From VRUE01 sp963703175 (GTDB lineage Bacteria; Actinomycetota; Thermoleophilia; Solirubrobacterales; 70-9), in assembly GCA_963703175.1 (NCBI GenBank), contig OY969794.1, forward strand, positions 2,604,001 through 2,668,000: DNA of 64,000 bases. The letters run 5' to 3'. Of this stretch, positions 27,894-35,910 are shown one piece after another. The notes under the pieces are model-generated. The model made no database searches. It saw only the letters and a program-made list of their open reading frames with translations, and had not been told where the DNA came from. Each line of letters opens with the position of its first letter. The stretch's first letter is position 1. The translations under genes were made by a program, and so were the position numbers.

Positions 27894-28412
27894 TTAGCCC
27901 TTCGCGAGTTCGAACCAGGTGCGAACACGCGGTGGCAGCAGTCGCTCGTGTTCGTGCACGAAGTCGACGAGCTCGGTGGGCGAGATGAAGCGCATCTCCC
28001 TCGACGGATGTCCAGAGAACTGGCCGCTTGCCGAGCAGGCGAACAGGACGGTCTCGGTGTTGGGTGCAGCGGCTGCGAGCGCCTCAAGGTCGAAGGTCTC
28101 GTTGCCCGACTTCACCTGGACGATCGCCGGCGCAAAGGTATTGCGATTCAGCATCGTCCACTCGTAAGCGGGGGTATCGGTTCGCCTCGCTTTCGGTAGC
28201 GCGAGGTAATCCTCAGCAACTTGCATCCACGTGTAGACGAGATCCTCAAGATCGTAGGGCTCAAGCTGTAGGAGAACCTCCAGATGCGTGAAGCTGAGTG
28301 GAGCAGGGTCGCGCCCGTGAAGCTTCTCCCAAAGCCATGCCGTGTAGGTGCGCGCGCCCTCGTCCCACATGCGACTGAAGCTCGTCGAGGTGCCGACGAA
28401 ACCGATGCCCAT
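27894..28412 (-). CDS. Hypothetical protein with nuclease-like QVK motif
   Basis: The 172-residue protein carries EWTMLNRNTFAPAIVQVKSGNETFDLEAL around residues 105-130, resembling the core of PD-(D/E)xK nucleases (a beta hairpin ending in [EQ]xK), followed by VLFACSASGQF and the LPPRVRTWFE end. The catalytic acidic residue before the hairpin is not certain. It is encoded 89 nt upstream of the TIR gene on the same strand, so a defence pair is possible. No signal or membrane segment is seen. ATG 28412 lacks an obvious ribosome-binding site. Confidence 0.6.
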   Translation of the reverse strand: MGIGFVGTSTSFSRMWDEGARTYTAWLWEKLHGRDPAPLSFTHLEVLLQLEPYDLEDLVYTWMQVAEDYLALPKARRTDTPAYEWTMLNRNTFAPAIVQVKSGNETFDLEALAAAAPNTETVLFACSASGQFSGHPSREMRFISPTELVDFVHEHERLLPPRVRTWFELAKG

Positions 28413-28440
28413 TCGTCAGAGCGGTTTACGATGTCCTAGT

Positions 28441-28565
28441 TCGGCAACTTCCAATTCTCAGTCCGGAAACCGGGGTTCGTATCCCCGCAGCGGTATGGCT
28501 CTAGCAAGCCAACTCGGTCCGTGACGAGGCCATGAACCTCGTTTTCGGCAACACTTTCGGCAACA
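28441..28565 (+). other. Degenerate tRNA-like T arm with TTCGGCAAC repeats (possible old attachment site)
   Basis: CGGGG-TTCGTAT-CCCCG at 28471-28487 looks like a T arm, but the loop has T at the invariant A58 position and no 5' tRNA half is present. TCGGCAACA occurs at 28544 and 28557 and a related TTCGGCAACTT at 28441. Such combinations are often seen at integration scars of mobile elements; here it is only suggestive. Confidence 0.3.
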
Positions 28566-28656
28566 GGATGCAGGCACTGCTAGGGCCTTGCCCCGGCCTA
28601 CCTGCGGTAGGCCCGATACTTGGTGAGTCCAGAGAGCCTGCGAGAGGAGATTGACG

Positions 28657-29097
28657 ATGACCGGAAGTGCCGACTTCACCCCTGAGGAGTGGGATGTGGT
28701 GCGGGAGGGGCCGACGAGCGCCGGGATGATCGTCTCGACGGCGCAGCGGGGCGGCAGCTTCCGCGAGGCCTTCGCGATGGCGAAGGCCTACACCGAGGCC
28801 CGCAAGGACCACGGGGACTCCGCGCTCCTCGACGAGCTCGTCTCGAGCAAGCCGGAGGTGGATCGCACCAGGGCTCACTCAGCCGAGGGACTGAAGGAAC
28901 ATGGGCTGCAGCGAATTCGCGAGGCGGTTGCGCTGCTCGAACAGAAGGCGACCCCGCAGGAGGTCGACGACTACCGACGCTTCGTGATCTCGCTCGCGAA
29001 GCGCGTTGCAGGCGCCAAGACCGAGGGCGACGACGAGCCCATCAGCGAGGCTGAGACCGCGGCGATCGCCGCGGTCACCGAGGCCCTCAACGCATAG
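28657..29097 (+). CDS. Hypothetical helical protein
   Basis: ATG 28657 follows GAGAGGAG at good spacing. The 146-residue protein (FTPEEWDVVREGPTSAGMIVSTAQRGGSFREAFAMAKAY ...) is soluble, helical and acidic, ending in SEAETAAIAAVTEALNA. I have the impression of a widespread actinobacterial family with the same PxSAGM...GGxFRE pattern but know no function. It stands alone between the TIR locus and a small reverse-strand gene. Confidence 0.75.
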   Translation: MTGSADFTPEEWDVVREGPTSAGMIVSTAQRGGSFREAFAMAKAYTEARKDHGDSALLDELVSSKPEVDRTRAHSAEGLKEHGLQRIREAVALLEQKATPQEVDDYRRFVISLAKRVAGAKTEGDDEPISEAETAAIAAVTEALNA

Positions 29098-29129
29098 TAG
29101 GCAACGGCCACCGAGCGGGCCGATAGCGC

Positions 29130-29318
29130 TCACGGCCGGGTAAACAGGTCCCAGTCCCTGGTCTTACCATCCCGCGGCCGAGACATGTATCTGCCCGCAG
29201 GCATGTGACCGTTCCTTTCCTCCAAGGAGGCGAAGGCGGCATCACGTGTGAGCCCCTTGCGGTGCCCGCTGGCCTTCCACTGGCCCGCGACGTTCTTGTG
29301 CCTGAAGTCGAAGACCAT
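29130..29318 (-). CDS. Small basic hypothetical protein
   Basis: This is 62 residues from ATG 29318, beginning MVFDFRHKNVAGQWKASG, with many Arg/Lys/His residues and a Trp-rich pattern. No family is recognised. A longer in-frame extension to 29714 overlaps the GDPD gene antisense and is not believed. No clear ribosome-binding site is present. Confidence 0.4.
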   Translation of the reverse strand: MVFDFRHKNVAGQWKASGHRKGLTRDAAFASLEERNGHMPAGRYMSRPRDGKTRDWDLFTRP

Positions 29319-29401
29319 TGGGTCGACCGTAGCCGATGCTTGCCAATGACCCCCTAACGGGCTCGCACCCACGACCGTCAGACCGGCACCGAGCCTCGGC
29401 T

Positions 29402-30163
29402 TCAGCGACTGCTGAGCGCCAACGCGGTGACTGTTTCGGCCGCCGCGCGAAGCTCGTGAGGGCAATCGGTGCCGATCGCGTCGGGAGCGAACTCGAGCAC
29501 CCGGTTTAGGACCTCCGGGTGGTTCACGGTGCCGGCGTTGACGCTCAGTCCGGCGTCCCGAAGCACCCCGACCAATCGCTCGGAGAGTAGGAAGTGCTCG
29601 ACCGAGATCCCGCCCACGCCGCTCCGAAGAGCCCAGGAAGCGAGCGCTTCGGGTGCGTAGTCGGCCCAGATCACGAGGCGGGACCGGATCCCGTTTGCAG
29701 AGGCGATAGCGCACGCCTCGCCATGAAAGCTGATCACCTCGACTCGGTCACGGATCGGCTCCCTCCGAAGCCACTTGCAGAGCACCTCGGCGGTGCGGCG
29801 GGCAAGGGTCGGGTCGGCGTGCGCCTTGACCTCGAGCTGAAGGCCGACTGCTTCCGGCATCAGGTCGATCAGCTCCTCGAGTAGGAGTGGGTGCTCCGCC
29901 GTCGGCTCTCCCGCGGAGTCACGGATGAACGCCGATCGGATCTCACCAGCGGTCCTTTGGCGCGCCCAGCCATCGAGCGTGGTGCCGAGCGTGAGCAGCG
30001 GATCGTGCAGTAGGACCAGCCGATCGTCGGCGGTCAGGCATACATCGGTCTCGAGGCCCTCGACCGGACCGGTCAGGGTGTGGCGAAGGGCGACCGCCGA
30101 GGAGTCTGGACCGTAGTGGCGACCGAGCCGGTGTGCATATAGCGGGGGCAGTGCCGAGGCCAT
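29402..30163 (-). CDS. Glycerophosphodiester phosphodiesterase family protein
   Basis: This 253-residue GDPD TIM-barrel protein hydrolyses glycerophosphodiesters to glycerol 3-phosphate and an alcohol. Visible signatures are YAHRLG (catalytic HR; normally HRG), LETDVCLTADDRLVLLHDP (ExD metal ligands and the second catalytic His), QLEVK and the late GTDCPHEL strand. No signal peptide is seen, so it is probably cytoplasmic. The following stretch to 30268 is non-coding. The neighbouring methyltransferase is in the same direction, 105 nt upstream; no functional link is evident. Confidence 0.85.
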   Translation of the reverse strand: MASALPPLYAHRLGRHYGPDSSAVALRHTLTGPVEGLETDVCLTADDRLVLLHDPLLTLGTTLDGWARQRTAGEIRSAFIRDSAGEPTAEHPLLLEELIDLMPEAVGLQLEVKAHADPTLARRTAEVLCKWLRREPIRDRVEVISFHGEACAIASANGIRSRLVIWADYAPEALASWALRSGVGGISVEHFLLSERLVGVLRDAGLSVNAGTVNHPEVLNRVLEFAPDAIGTDCPHELRAAAETVTALALSSR

Positions 30164-30268
30164 CTCCGATCCACCCGAATCGGACCACGAAATCCCTCCG
30201 TAGTTGTTAAGACCCTGGAAAACAGTTGGTTTTTTCGCGTGAATGAATCGCCGCCCGTGGGACCTCGG

Positions 30269-31009
30269 TCAGTCGAGCGGGCCGGGGAGGAGCGCCCCGA
30301 GCACACGCGGATGACCGTCGATCACCGGCGTGTCGATGAGATCGAAACCCTCGAAGCCCGCATGGCGAGCCATCGCGTCCAAGCCTGCGGGGGTGAAGCC
30401 CCAGTACACGAAGTCATCACGGGCATAGACCTCTCCCGGCGCGGGGATGTGAACGGCCGCGGAATCGATAGTCCGATCCGCCGCCCCGTGGGTCTCGAGC
30501 AGCACCCGTCCGCCGTCCGCGAGGCGCCGTCGAATGATCTTCAGCAGCCCCAGCGGGTTCTCCACCCGGTGCAGGATCCCGAAGCAGAAGATGAAGTTGA
30601 ACGTCTCCTCGAGCTCGTCCAGATCGAATGCGTCGATGCGTTGGTAGTCGACCTCGGAGTCGAGTAGCTCCCGGATCGCGGCGAACCCCTCGCCTCCCTG
30701 CAGCTCGACACCCCAGCGCGAGCTGACCCACTCTCTGTACTGCTCGTTGTCGATTGCAACGACCCGGCCCGCCCCGCGCGCCTCCGCGAGGAACGCGTAG
30801 AAGCCGTCGAAGGTGCCGATGTCGAGCACGCTCATCCCGCCAAAATCCTCGGGCAAGGCGGGAACCCGGTAGCGGTGATCACGGGCGACGCCGTGGGTGT
30901 AGAGCTCCCTGGGGCGGTCGAGCGAGAACGTGTGAAACCAGAGTGGCACCCGATCGAGGACGGCTGCGGCCGTCTCCGGGTCCGTCTCGATCTGGATCAG
31001 ATCGGCCAC
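30269..31009 (-). CDS. Class I SAM-dependent methyltransferase (CmoB/DUF1698-like)
   Basis: The 246-residue protein has motif I VLDIGTFDGFYAFLAEARGA (~61-80), the acidic end of strand 2 (VVAIDNEQY) and FNFIFCFGILHRVENPLGLL, a pattern like the tRNA mo5U carboxymethyltransferase/DUF1698 group (FHTFSLDRP at the N-terminus matches that group). The substrate is not known and may be a small molecule. The start is GTG 31009. The 311-nt divergent region to the desaturase holds the presumed promoters of both; I see no clear motif there. Confidence 0.78.
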   Translation of the reverse strand: MADLIQIETDPETAAAVLDRVPLWFHTFSLDRPRELYTHGVARDHRYRVPALPEDFGGMSVLDIGTFDGFYAFLAEARGAGRVVAIDNEQYREWVSSRWGVELQGGEGFAAIRELLDSEVDYQRIDAFDLDELEETFNFIFCFGILHRVENPLGLLKIIRRRLADGGRVLLETHGAADRTIDSAAVHIPAPGEVYARDDFVYWGFTPAGLDAMARHAGFEGFDLIDTPVIDGHPRVLGALLPGPLD

Positions 31010-31320
31010 CTGACGCTCTGCGGCAGTTGGCTCGGGAGGGGCTTCCAGAGGTGTCGGGCCGGTCAGGCTCTTGATGGCGCTGTCCTCCGATTCCTGCGGC
31101 TCGGAGTTCCCCTGCTGGGACGTGAGATCGTCGTTTGGCGTGATGTTGTCTCCTATTGGTCGTTCACCTCCGACACTATCGGTGTCTCGTTGAGGCTCAA
31201 CTCGCGTTCATGCGGACGTCCACCGGACCCCATCGGGCGCTGGGCGATCGCGAGGACCGCAGCGGGCCGTTCTTAGGGGGCGTTAGGGGAGCGTGGATAC
31301 ATTTGTGGCCCGTGACCACC

Positions 31321-32349
31321 ATGTCGCAGCTCACCCCCGCCGCGCCGAACGCCGATTTGGACTCGGGTCGGCCCTTCTGGCGGAAGTCGATAGCTCGGTA
31401 TGAGCAGCCGTCGCTGCCGCGCAGTCTCTTCGACCTGGCGACGTCGGTGATGCCGTATTTGGCCCTAACCGTCGTGATGTACCTCTGCCTCAGCTTCTCG
31501 GTCTGGATCACCGTTGCCCTGGCGGTTCCGGCGGCGGGCTTCCTGTTGCGGACGTTCATCGTCTTTCACGACTGCGCTCATGGCTCGTTCCTGCCCACAA
31601 AGCGAGCGAATCTGTGGCTCGGCCGGTTCACGGGCCTGCTCGTCTTCCAGCCATTCGGGAATTGGCGCCACAACCACGCCGTCCATCACGGCACCGCCGG
31701 GGACCTCGACCGGCGCGGGACCGGAGACGTGCCGACGCTCACCGTCGATGAGTACATCTCACGCCCTTGGAAGCAGCGGCTGGGGTACCGCCTTTTCCGC
31801 AATCCGTTGGTGATGTTTGGGATCGGCCCGATCTGGTCACTGATGATTGGGCCTCGCTTGTGGTCGCGAAAGATGCGCCGACGCCAGCGGCACAGCGTGA
31901 TCGCGACGAACCTACTGCTCGGGATCATCATTGGTGCGATCTCGTGGCTTGTCGGCGTCCAGGCGTGGATCCTCGTGCAAGTGCCGACCGCCATCATTGC
32001 CGGCACGTTGGGAGTGTGGCTGTTCTACGTGCAGCATCAGTTCGAGAACGTTTATTGGGAGAGTTCCGAGCGCTGGAGCTACGCTGCTGCTGCGTTGCGC
32101 GGGAGCTCTTATCTGAAGCTGCCAAAGGTGTTCCAGTTCTTCAGCGGAAATATCGGCCTGCATCACATTCACCATCTCAGCGCAAAAGTCCCCAACTACA
32201 ACCTCCAGCGTGCTCATGACGAGAATCCAATCTTCCACGACGTCCCGGTGTTGACCGTTCGCGACGGGCTGCGTTCGATCCGGCTCAAGGTGATCGACCC
32301 GAAGAGCGGCAGGCTGCTGACCTGGAGTGAGGTTAAGGCCCGTACCTAA
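31321..32349 (+). CDS. Membrane fatty acid desaturase
   Basis: This integral membrane di-iron desaturase has three histidine boxes: HDCAH (HxxxH), HNHAVHH and HHIHH (HxxHH), with hydrophobic segments between. It inserts double bonds into acyl chains of lipids, which usually serves membrane fluidity. ATG 31321 is chosen because the protein then begins with a short soluble N-terminus; an in-frame GTG nine bases earlier is equally possible and no strong ribosome-binding site is seen. The usual electron donor is ferredoxin or a reductase, not encoded adjacent. The long upstream frame is probably untranslated. Confidence 0.88.
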   Translation: MSQLTPAAPNADLDSGRPFWRKSIARYEQPSLPRSLFDLATSVMPYLALTVVMYLCLSFSVWITVALAVPAAGFLLRTFIVFHDCAHGSFLPTKRANLWLGRFTGLLVFQPFGNWRHNHAVHHGTAGDLDRRGTGDVPTLTVDEYISRPWKQRLGYRLFRNPLVMFGIGPIWSLMIGPRLWSRKMRRRQRHSVIATNLLLGIIIGAISWLVGVQAWILVQVPTAIIAGTLGVWLFYVQHQFENVYWESSERWSYAAAALRGSSYLKLPKVFQFFSGNIGLHHIHHLSAKVPNYNLQRAHDENPIFHDVPVLTVRDGLRSIRLKVIDPKSGRLLTWSEVKART

Positions 32350-32557
32350 GGCCCGGGGACTTTCGGCGCGCTGGAAGAGGCAGGACGTGCGATGACCCGG
32401 ACTGGGCGGTGAACTTTTTATCGCGATTTTCACCGGGATCGCTCTCCCAGTGGGAATGGGAGCAGGATCGGGAAGCGAAGTCAGATGATGAGCCGGGCGG
32501 TCAGGGTCCAGAAAGTGCGCTCCGGCCTCCTCTCGGGGGAGTCGCGCTTTCTGTCCC

Positions 32558-32770
32558 TCAGTCGTCGATGAGAGCAAAGTTCCCACCCCGGTCGGCCCGA
32601 CCGTACCGCCACCGACTATCCCCTTTCGGTGACCTGATCCGGTAGTGCGGGCAAGGCCTAGTGCCTTTCCATTCGCCATTCGCGATCTCGCGTTGGAACT
32701 CGAAGATCACGCCGGTCTTCTCAGCGAGGCGGCGGGTCACGATATTCGGGGTCCGCCGCCCTGCGGTCAT
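32558..32770 (-). CDS. Small basic hypothetical protein
   Basis: The 70-residue frame ends SRWRYGRADRGGNFALIDD. It overlaps the 3' end of the next upstream gene by 50 nt, which weakens the chosen ATG; an internal GTG (codon 11) would nearly remove the overlap. No family is recognised. It continues the run of small reverse-strand genes. The stretch 32350-32557 shows nothing. Confidence 0.4.
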   Translation of the reverse strand: MTAGRRTPNIVTRRLAEKTGVIFEFQREIANGEWKGTRPCPHYRIRSPKGDSRWRYGRADRGGNFALIDD

Positions 32771-32966
32771 CGACCAGGACCTCGGCTTGCCTAGAACGAC
32801 GAGACCAGACGGCCCACTGCCAGATCGCGATGACCAAGCCGACGACGCCGGCGATCATCAGGATCAAGCCGACCGTCCTCAGATCCAGGCCCTTGACATG
32901 GAAGTGGGTGGCGAAGCGCAGGATCGCGCCGACCGCGATCAGGAAGATGCTTCCCGCAAAGGTCAT
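32721..32966 (-). CDS. Two-TM small membrane protein (DUF6458-like)
   Basis: This 81-residue protein starts at ATG 32966 with TTAGGGG upstream. MTFAGSIFLIAVGAILRFATHFHV is a first helix, TVGLILMIAGVVGLVIAIWQWAVW a second, then a charged tail (RRSRQ ... DDRRAADPEYRDPPPR). The order helix, short loop with GLDL, helix matches the actinobacterial DUF6458 group as I remember it. The function is unknown. Confidence 0.7.
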   Translation of the reverse strand: MTFAGSIFLIAVGAILRFATHFHVKGLDLRTVGLILMIAGVVGLVIAIWQWAVWSRRSRQAEVLVDDRRAADPEYRDPPPR

Positions 32967-32977
32967 ATTCGTCGCCC

Positions 32978-33052
32978 CTAAAAGACGCGGCGGAAGAGAT
33001 AGATGGCGAGCAGGATCAGGATGATGACTATGAGAATTCCGACGATGGTCAA
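32978..33052 (-). CDS. 24-residue single-TM peptide
   Basis: TTG start (33050-33052) with AAGGAG 6 nt upstream; product MTIVGILIVIILILLAIYLFRRVF, then stop, 11 nt before the next gene. Tiny hydrophobic proteins of this kind are common in stress-related operons. The strong ribosome-binding site and tight spacing support it despite its size. Confidence 0.55.
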   Translation of the reverse strand: MTIVGILIVIILILLAIYLFRRVF

Positions 33053-33111
33053 GACGAGCTCCTTGGTTGGGTTTTCGCTTCTTGGGTGGTGAAGATGGCC
33101 GGGACCGGGGT

Positions 33112-33354
33112 CTATAGCGGCGACTTGGAGCGCGCCTTCTTGCCGACGGAATGACTCTTGTCGGCGGCGCGCTGAGAGGTTCCGAATGATTTCGAGAGCA
33201 GGCGGCCGATCGGCCCCGGGGCCTTCGAGCCGGCCCTGGCGCCGGTCGAGAAGCCCTTGTCGGCACCCCGTCGGGCATGGTCGGAGAGCCGCGGCAGTAG
33301 GAAGCCGAGAATTGCGAGCAGGATGCAGATGGCGATTACGCCGGCGATCAGCAT
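33112..33354 (-). CDS. Small single-TM basic protein (DUF6411-like)
   Basis: This is 80 residues from ATG 33354: one N-terminal helix (MLIAGVIAICILLAILGFLLPRL) and a basic, Gly/Ser-rich tail with GRLLSKSFGTSQRAADKSHSVGKKARS. It fits a small actinobacterial family (DUF6411 as I recall) with unknown role. It lies in the same direction as the surrounding small membrane proteins, 31 nt after the coiled-coil gene. Confidence 0.7.
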   Translation of the reverse strand: MLIAGVIAICILLAILGFLLPRLSDHARRGADKGFSTGARAGSKAPGPIGRLLSKSFGTSQRAADKSHSVGKKARSKSPL

Positions 33355-33385
33355 CGGTCGGCCTTTTGGCTGAGGCGGTCGTAGC

Positions 33386-33766
33386 TCACAGGTCCTCCTC
33401 GATCTCGTCTGCTTTTTGGCTGTGGCGGCGGGCGCGCTCGCGCTCGCGCTCTTTGCGGGCGGCAGCCCCCTCTGACTCGTCGGCCAGCTGGTCGGCGCGG
33501 CTGCGGTGCTCCTCGGCGACGCGCTCGGCCACTTCGGCCGCCTCAGCCGCCTTTGCGGCCTCGGCTCTCTTGGCCTGCTCTTCCTCGGTGAGGGTGGTCG
33601 CTTTGGCGGCCCGGGTCTGCGCCTCGTCGCGGTGGGACTCCGCCTGTTCGGCCAACTGTTCCCGCTCGATTCGGCGCCGCTCTTTCGTGCGCCGGGCAAT
33701 CGCGACCGCGGCAGCGGCCAAAACCAGGACGGCGACAACGATGACAACGATTAGAACGGTGGACAT
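33386..33766 (-). CDS. Membrane-anchored coiled-coil protein
   Basis: ATG 33766 has AAAGGAGA 6 nt upstream. The 126-residue protein has one N-terminal TM helix (LIVVIVVAVLVLAAAAVAIARR) and then an almost continuous charged Ala/Glu/Arg coiled coil. It is the first gene of the five-gene reverse-strand run 32558-33766. Function unknown; a cytoplasmic-side scaffold is possible. Confidence 0.7.
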   Translation of the reverse strand: MSTVLIVVIVVAVLVLAAAAVAIARRTKERRRIEREQLAEQAESHRDEAQTRAAKATTLTEEEQAKRAEAAKAAEAAEVAERVAEEHRSRADQLADESEGAAARKERERERARRHSQKADEIEEDL

Positions 33767-34005
33767 CTATGTCTCCTTTCATTGGGGCACACCCGGCAAC
33801 TGCAACCGGCCTGCGTAGCCCTTGAGCTCAAAGAGCCATGCAACGCAACCGTCAACCTCTCAACCCGGTTAACTTTCCTACCCATTTAGCGAGGATCAAA
33901 CCACCGGCACCCCCCACCGCGGAAATTCTTGGATTGAGACTCCAAACTTAAAAACGGGAGGCCTGGTAGTTCGTCAGGGGCGACCCGGAGATAGACCGCC
34001 GTCAG

Positions 34006-34164
34006 CTAGGCCTCCTGGGCTTTCTTCGCCTGCGCGGCTGCGACGACACAGCGCGAGAAGGGCGTTCCCTTGGCGCCCTCGACATGCTTATTGCTGAGAC
34101 CGCGACAGGCCTCGCGGGCCGTCGTGTCATCGTTCGTCGTGGCCTTTGCCATCGCCGTTACGCA
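34006..34164 (-). pseudogene. Truncated Cys-containing small protein remnant
   Basis: The frame gives CVTAMAK ... ACRGLSNKHV, GTPFSRCVVAAAQAKK and a stop at 34006, which looks like the C-terminal half of a small family with two repeats of C-x-x-A plus KGTPFS. Upstream the frame runs into unrelated sequence that is antisense to another remnant, so the 5' part is lost. The stretch 33767-34005 shows only non-coding, locally A/T-richer DNA. Confidence 0.4.
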
Positions 34165-34203
34165 GCTGCTGGCGGCGATCGGGGCTAAGCCAGCTCTCGA
34201 CCC

Positions 34204-34322
34204 TCTGAGCTCGCCGCGGAGATCGGCATCTCCCCGGGCCAGGTCTCGGCCGGGTGCTCGCCAAGGCCCGTGCCGAGAAGCTGATCGCCAGAAAGGGCGC
34301 CGGCTACGCGCTGAAGAAGTAG
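34204..34322 (+). pseudogene. Frameshifted winged-helix fragment
   Basis: SELAAEIGISPGQVS in one frame continues after about 34250 as RVLAKARAEKLIARKGAGYALKK and a stop in the next frame, which is the recognition helix and wing of an HTH domain. One frameshift and no N-terminus. From 34323 to 34687 I see only a short further remnant (GEQREAIYEFLLDR at ~34440) and no convincing gene. Confidence 0.45.
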
Positions 34323-34687
34323 GCGGCTTTCGGCTCTCGGCGTGAGTGGAAGCCAAGGTCTACATAAGGGAGGGTTATCGGGCGGGGTTGGACGCGAGAG
34401 ATCAACCGGCGCCATGCCCCACAGCACCGCGACGATCAACGGTGAGCAGCGCGAGGCGATCTACGAATTCCTGCTGGACAGGACTAGATGCCGTACTTCT
34501 GGCGGCGCAGCTAGAAGGCCTCGTGGCCGCCCTCCGGGCCGGTCCTCGACCAGCGTCCAAACCCTCTCGATGTCTGGCTCCCCCTGCCGGCTCCACGCCG
34601 CCCACGCCGCCCGATCCGACTGGGGTAACCCCGTGGGCGCACGAGCGGTAGGGGATGCTGACCTTGCAGCAAGTAGCTTGTGCTCGG

Positions 34688-35704
34688 ATGAGGATCTCGA
34701 GACCTCGGCTGTATGTACTTCTACTCATCGTGGCCGTGGCCCTGGCCGCACTGATCGTGGGGATCTCCGCGGCCGTAAGGTCAGGCGACGAGCAGGACGT
34801 CCGGCTGGTGATCGGCATCGATGGCGGTTACAGCCACTGGAGCGACAGTGAAATTGATGCTCGAACGGAACTCGGTGCAGCGGTGACCCGCTTCGAGTGG
34901 GAACCGGGGACGCCCCTCGCGGAGGGCGAAGAAGCGGTGCTCGCCACGGTCAAGGTCGACACTCGCCTCCACGCCTTGCTCGGCGGCAACGAAATCGGCG
35001 ACCCGATCGAGTATCGCGATTGGGTAGTCGAGTTCATCCGCTACTACGGTCCGAACGGCACGTTCTGGGAGAAGCACCCCGAGCTGGATGCCTCGCGCTA
35101 TGCGATCACGACGGTTGAGCTCGGCAACGAGCCCTACCTGGAGGGAGTATCCCCGGCCGAATACGCCCATGCCATTCGGCCTGTGCTGGAGGCGATCCAC
35201 GACCTCGAGCTTCCCGTCAAAGTCGTTGTCGCCGCCCAGGTTTACGGCGATGACACCTCCTGGGTAGACGGCCTCTATGAACATATTCCTGACCTGAACT
35301 CGCTGGTCGATGCGTTTGCCCTGCACCCCTACTGGTACGGGCATCCTCCCGACGAGCCCGGACCTGGCGGCTCATTCGAAAGGATCGAGACGCTGCGAGA
35401 GGCGATCGACTCACACGGCGGGGGGTCCATAGCCATCGAGATCACCGAGTACGGGCAGTCGACTGCGGCCTGCGGGGAGGAATGCGTCAGCGAGGAGGAC
35501 CAGGCTGCCGACCTCACCGCGATGATCGACGCCGTCATCTCCAACCCCGACTGGAAGGTGGAGATGCTCTCGATCTTCCAGCTGATCGACCGCGGGACGG
35601 GCACGGGGGAACGCGAGCTCCAGTTCGGCCTGCTGCGCGAGGACGGCTCGCCGAAGCCCTCCTACGACGTCGTCCGCGATGCGATGCAGAGCCAGCGGGA
35701 ATGA
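34688..35704 (+). CDS. Membrane-anchored glycoside-hydrolase-like protein
   Basis: ATG 34688 gives a signal anchor (RLYVLLLIVAVALAALIVGI). The rest reads as a (beta/alpha)8 glycosidase: TTVELGNEPY with the Asn-Glu acid/base pair typical of clan A, AFALHPYWYG, and IAIEITEYGQS with the candidate nucleophile Glu, then LREDGSPKPSYDVV near the end, as in GH39/GH5-like proteins. It probably acts outside the cell on a glycan. The sugar cannot be named. ATG 34655 is an in-frame alternative; no strong ribosome-binding site. A Cys pair (AACGEEC) may form a disulfide. Confidence 0.72.
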   Translation: MRISRPRLYVLLLIVAVALAALIVGISAAVRSGDEQDVRLVIGIDGGYSHWSDSEIDARTELGAAVTRFEWEPGTPLAEGEEAVLATVKVDTRLHALLGGNEIGDPIEYRDWVVEFIRYYGPNGTFWEKHPELDASRYAITTVELGNEPYLEGVSPAEYAHAIRPVLEAIHDLELPVKVVVAAQVYGDDTSWVDGLYEHIPDLNSLVDAFALHPYWYGHPPDEPGPGGSFERIETLREAIDSHGGGSIAIEITEYGQSTAACGEECVSEEDQAADLTAMIDAVISNPDWKVEMLSIFQLIDRGTGTGERELQFGLLREDGSPKPSYDVVRDAMQSQRE

Positions 35705-35910
35705 GTCTGAAGTCAGATCCTCCTGCGTTTTACCGGCGCCCGAATCTCCCGCCGCGCAGTCGATGCGGCCCTTCGCGGAAGGTTGTGATCCTCTCCCTGC
35801 AGCTGAGGACAGAGAGGTGTCATGCCTCGACGGTCCCCCACTTGCAACCCTCTAGGCGGATTTCGCCAGTAGCCCTCAAGCTGGCACGCTTTGCCGCTGT
35901 AATGTGAGGC

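Noticed and set aside
28441..28565. A complete tRNA around the T-arm-like stem
   Set aside because: The loop violates A58 and no anticodon or D arm can be folded upstream.
34385..34500. Gene beginning MPHSTATINGEQREAIYEFLLDR
   Set aside because: Similarity to any family ends after about 20 residues and the frame continues as Arg/Pro-rich noise.
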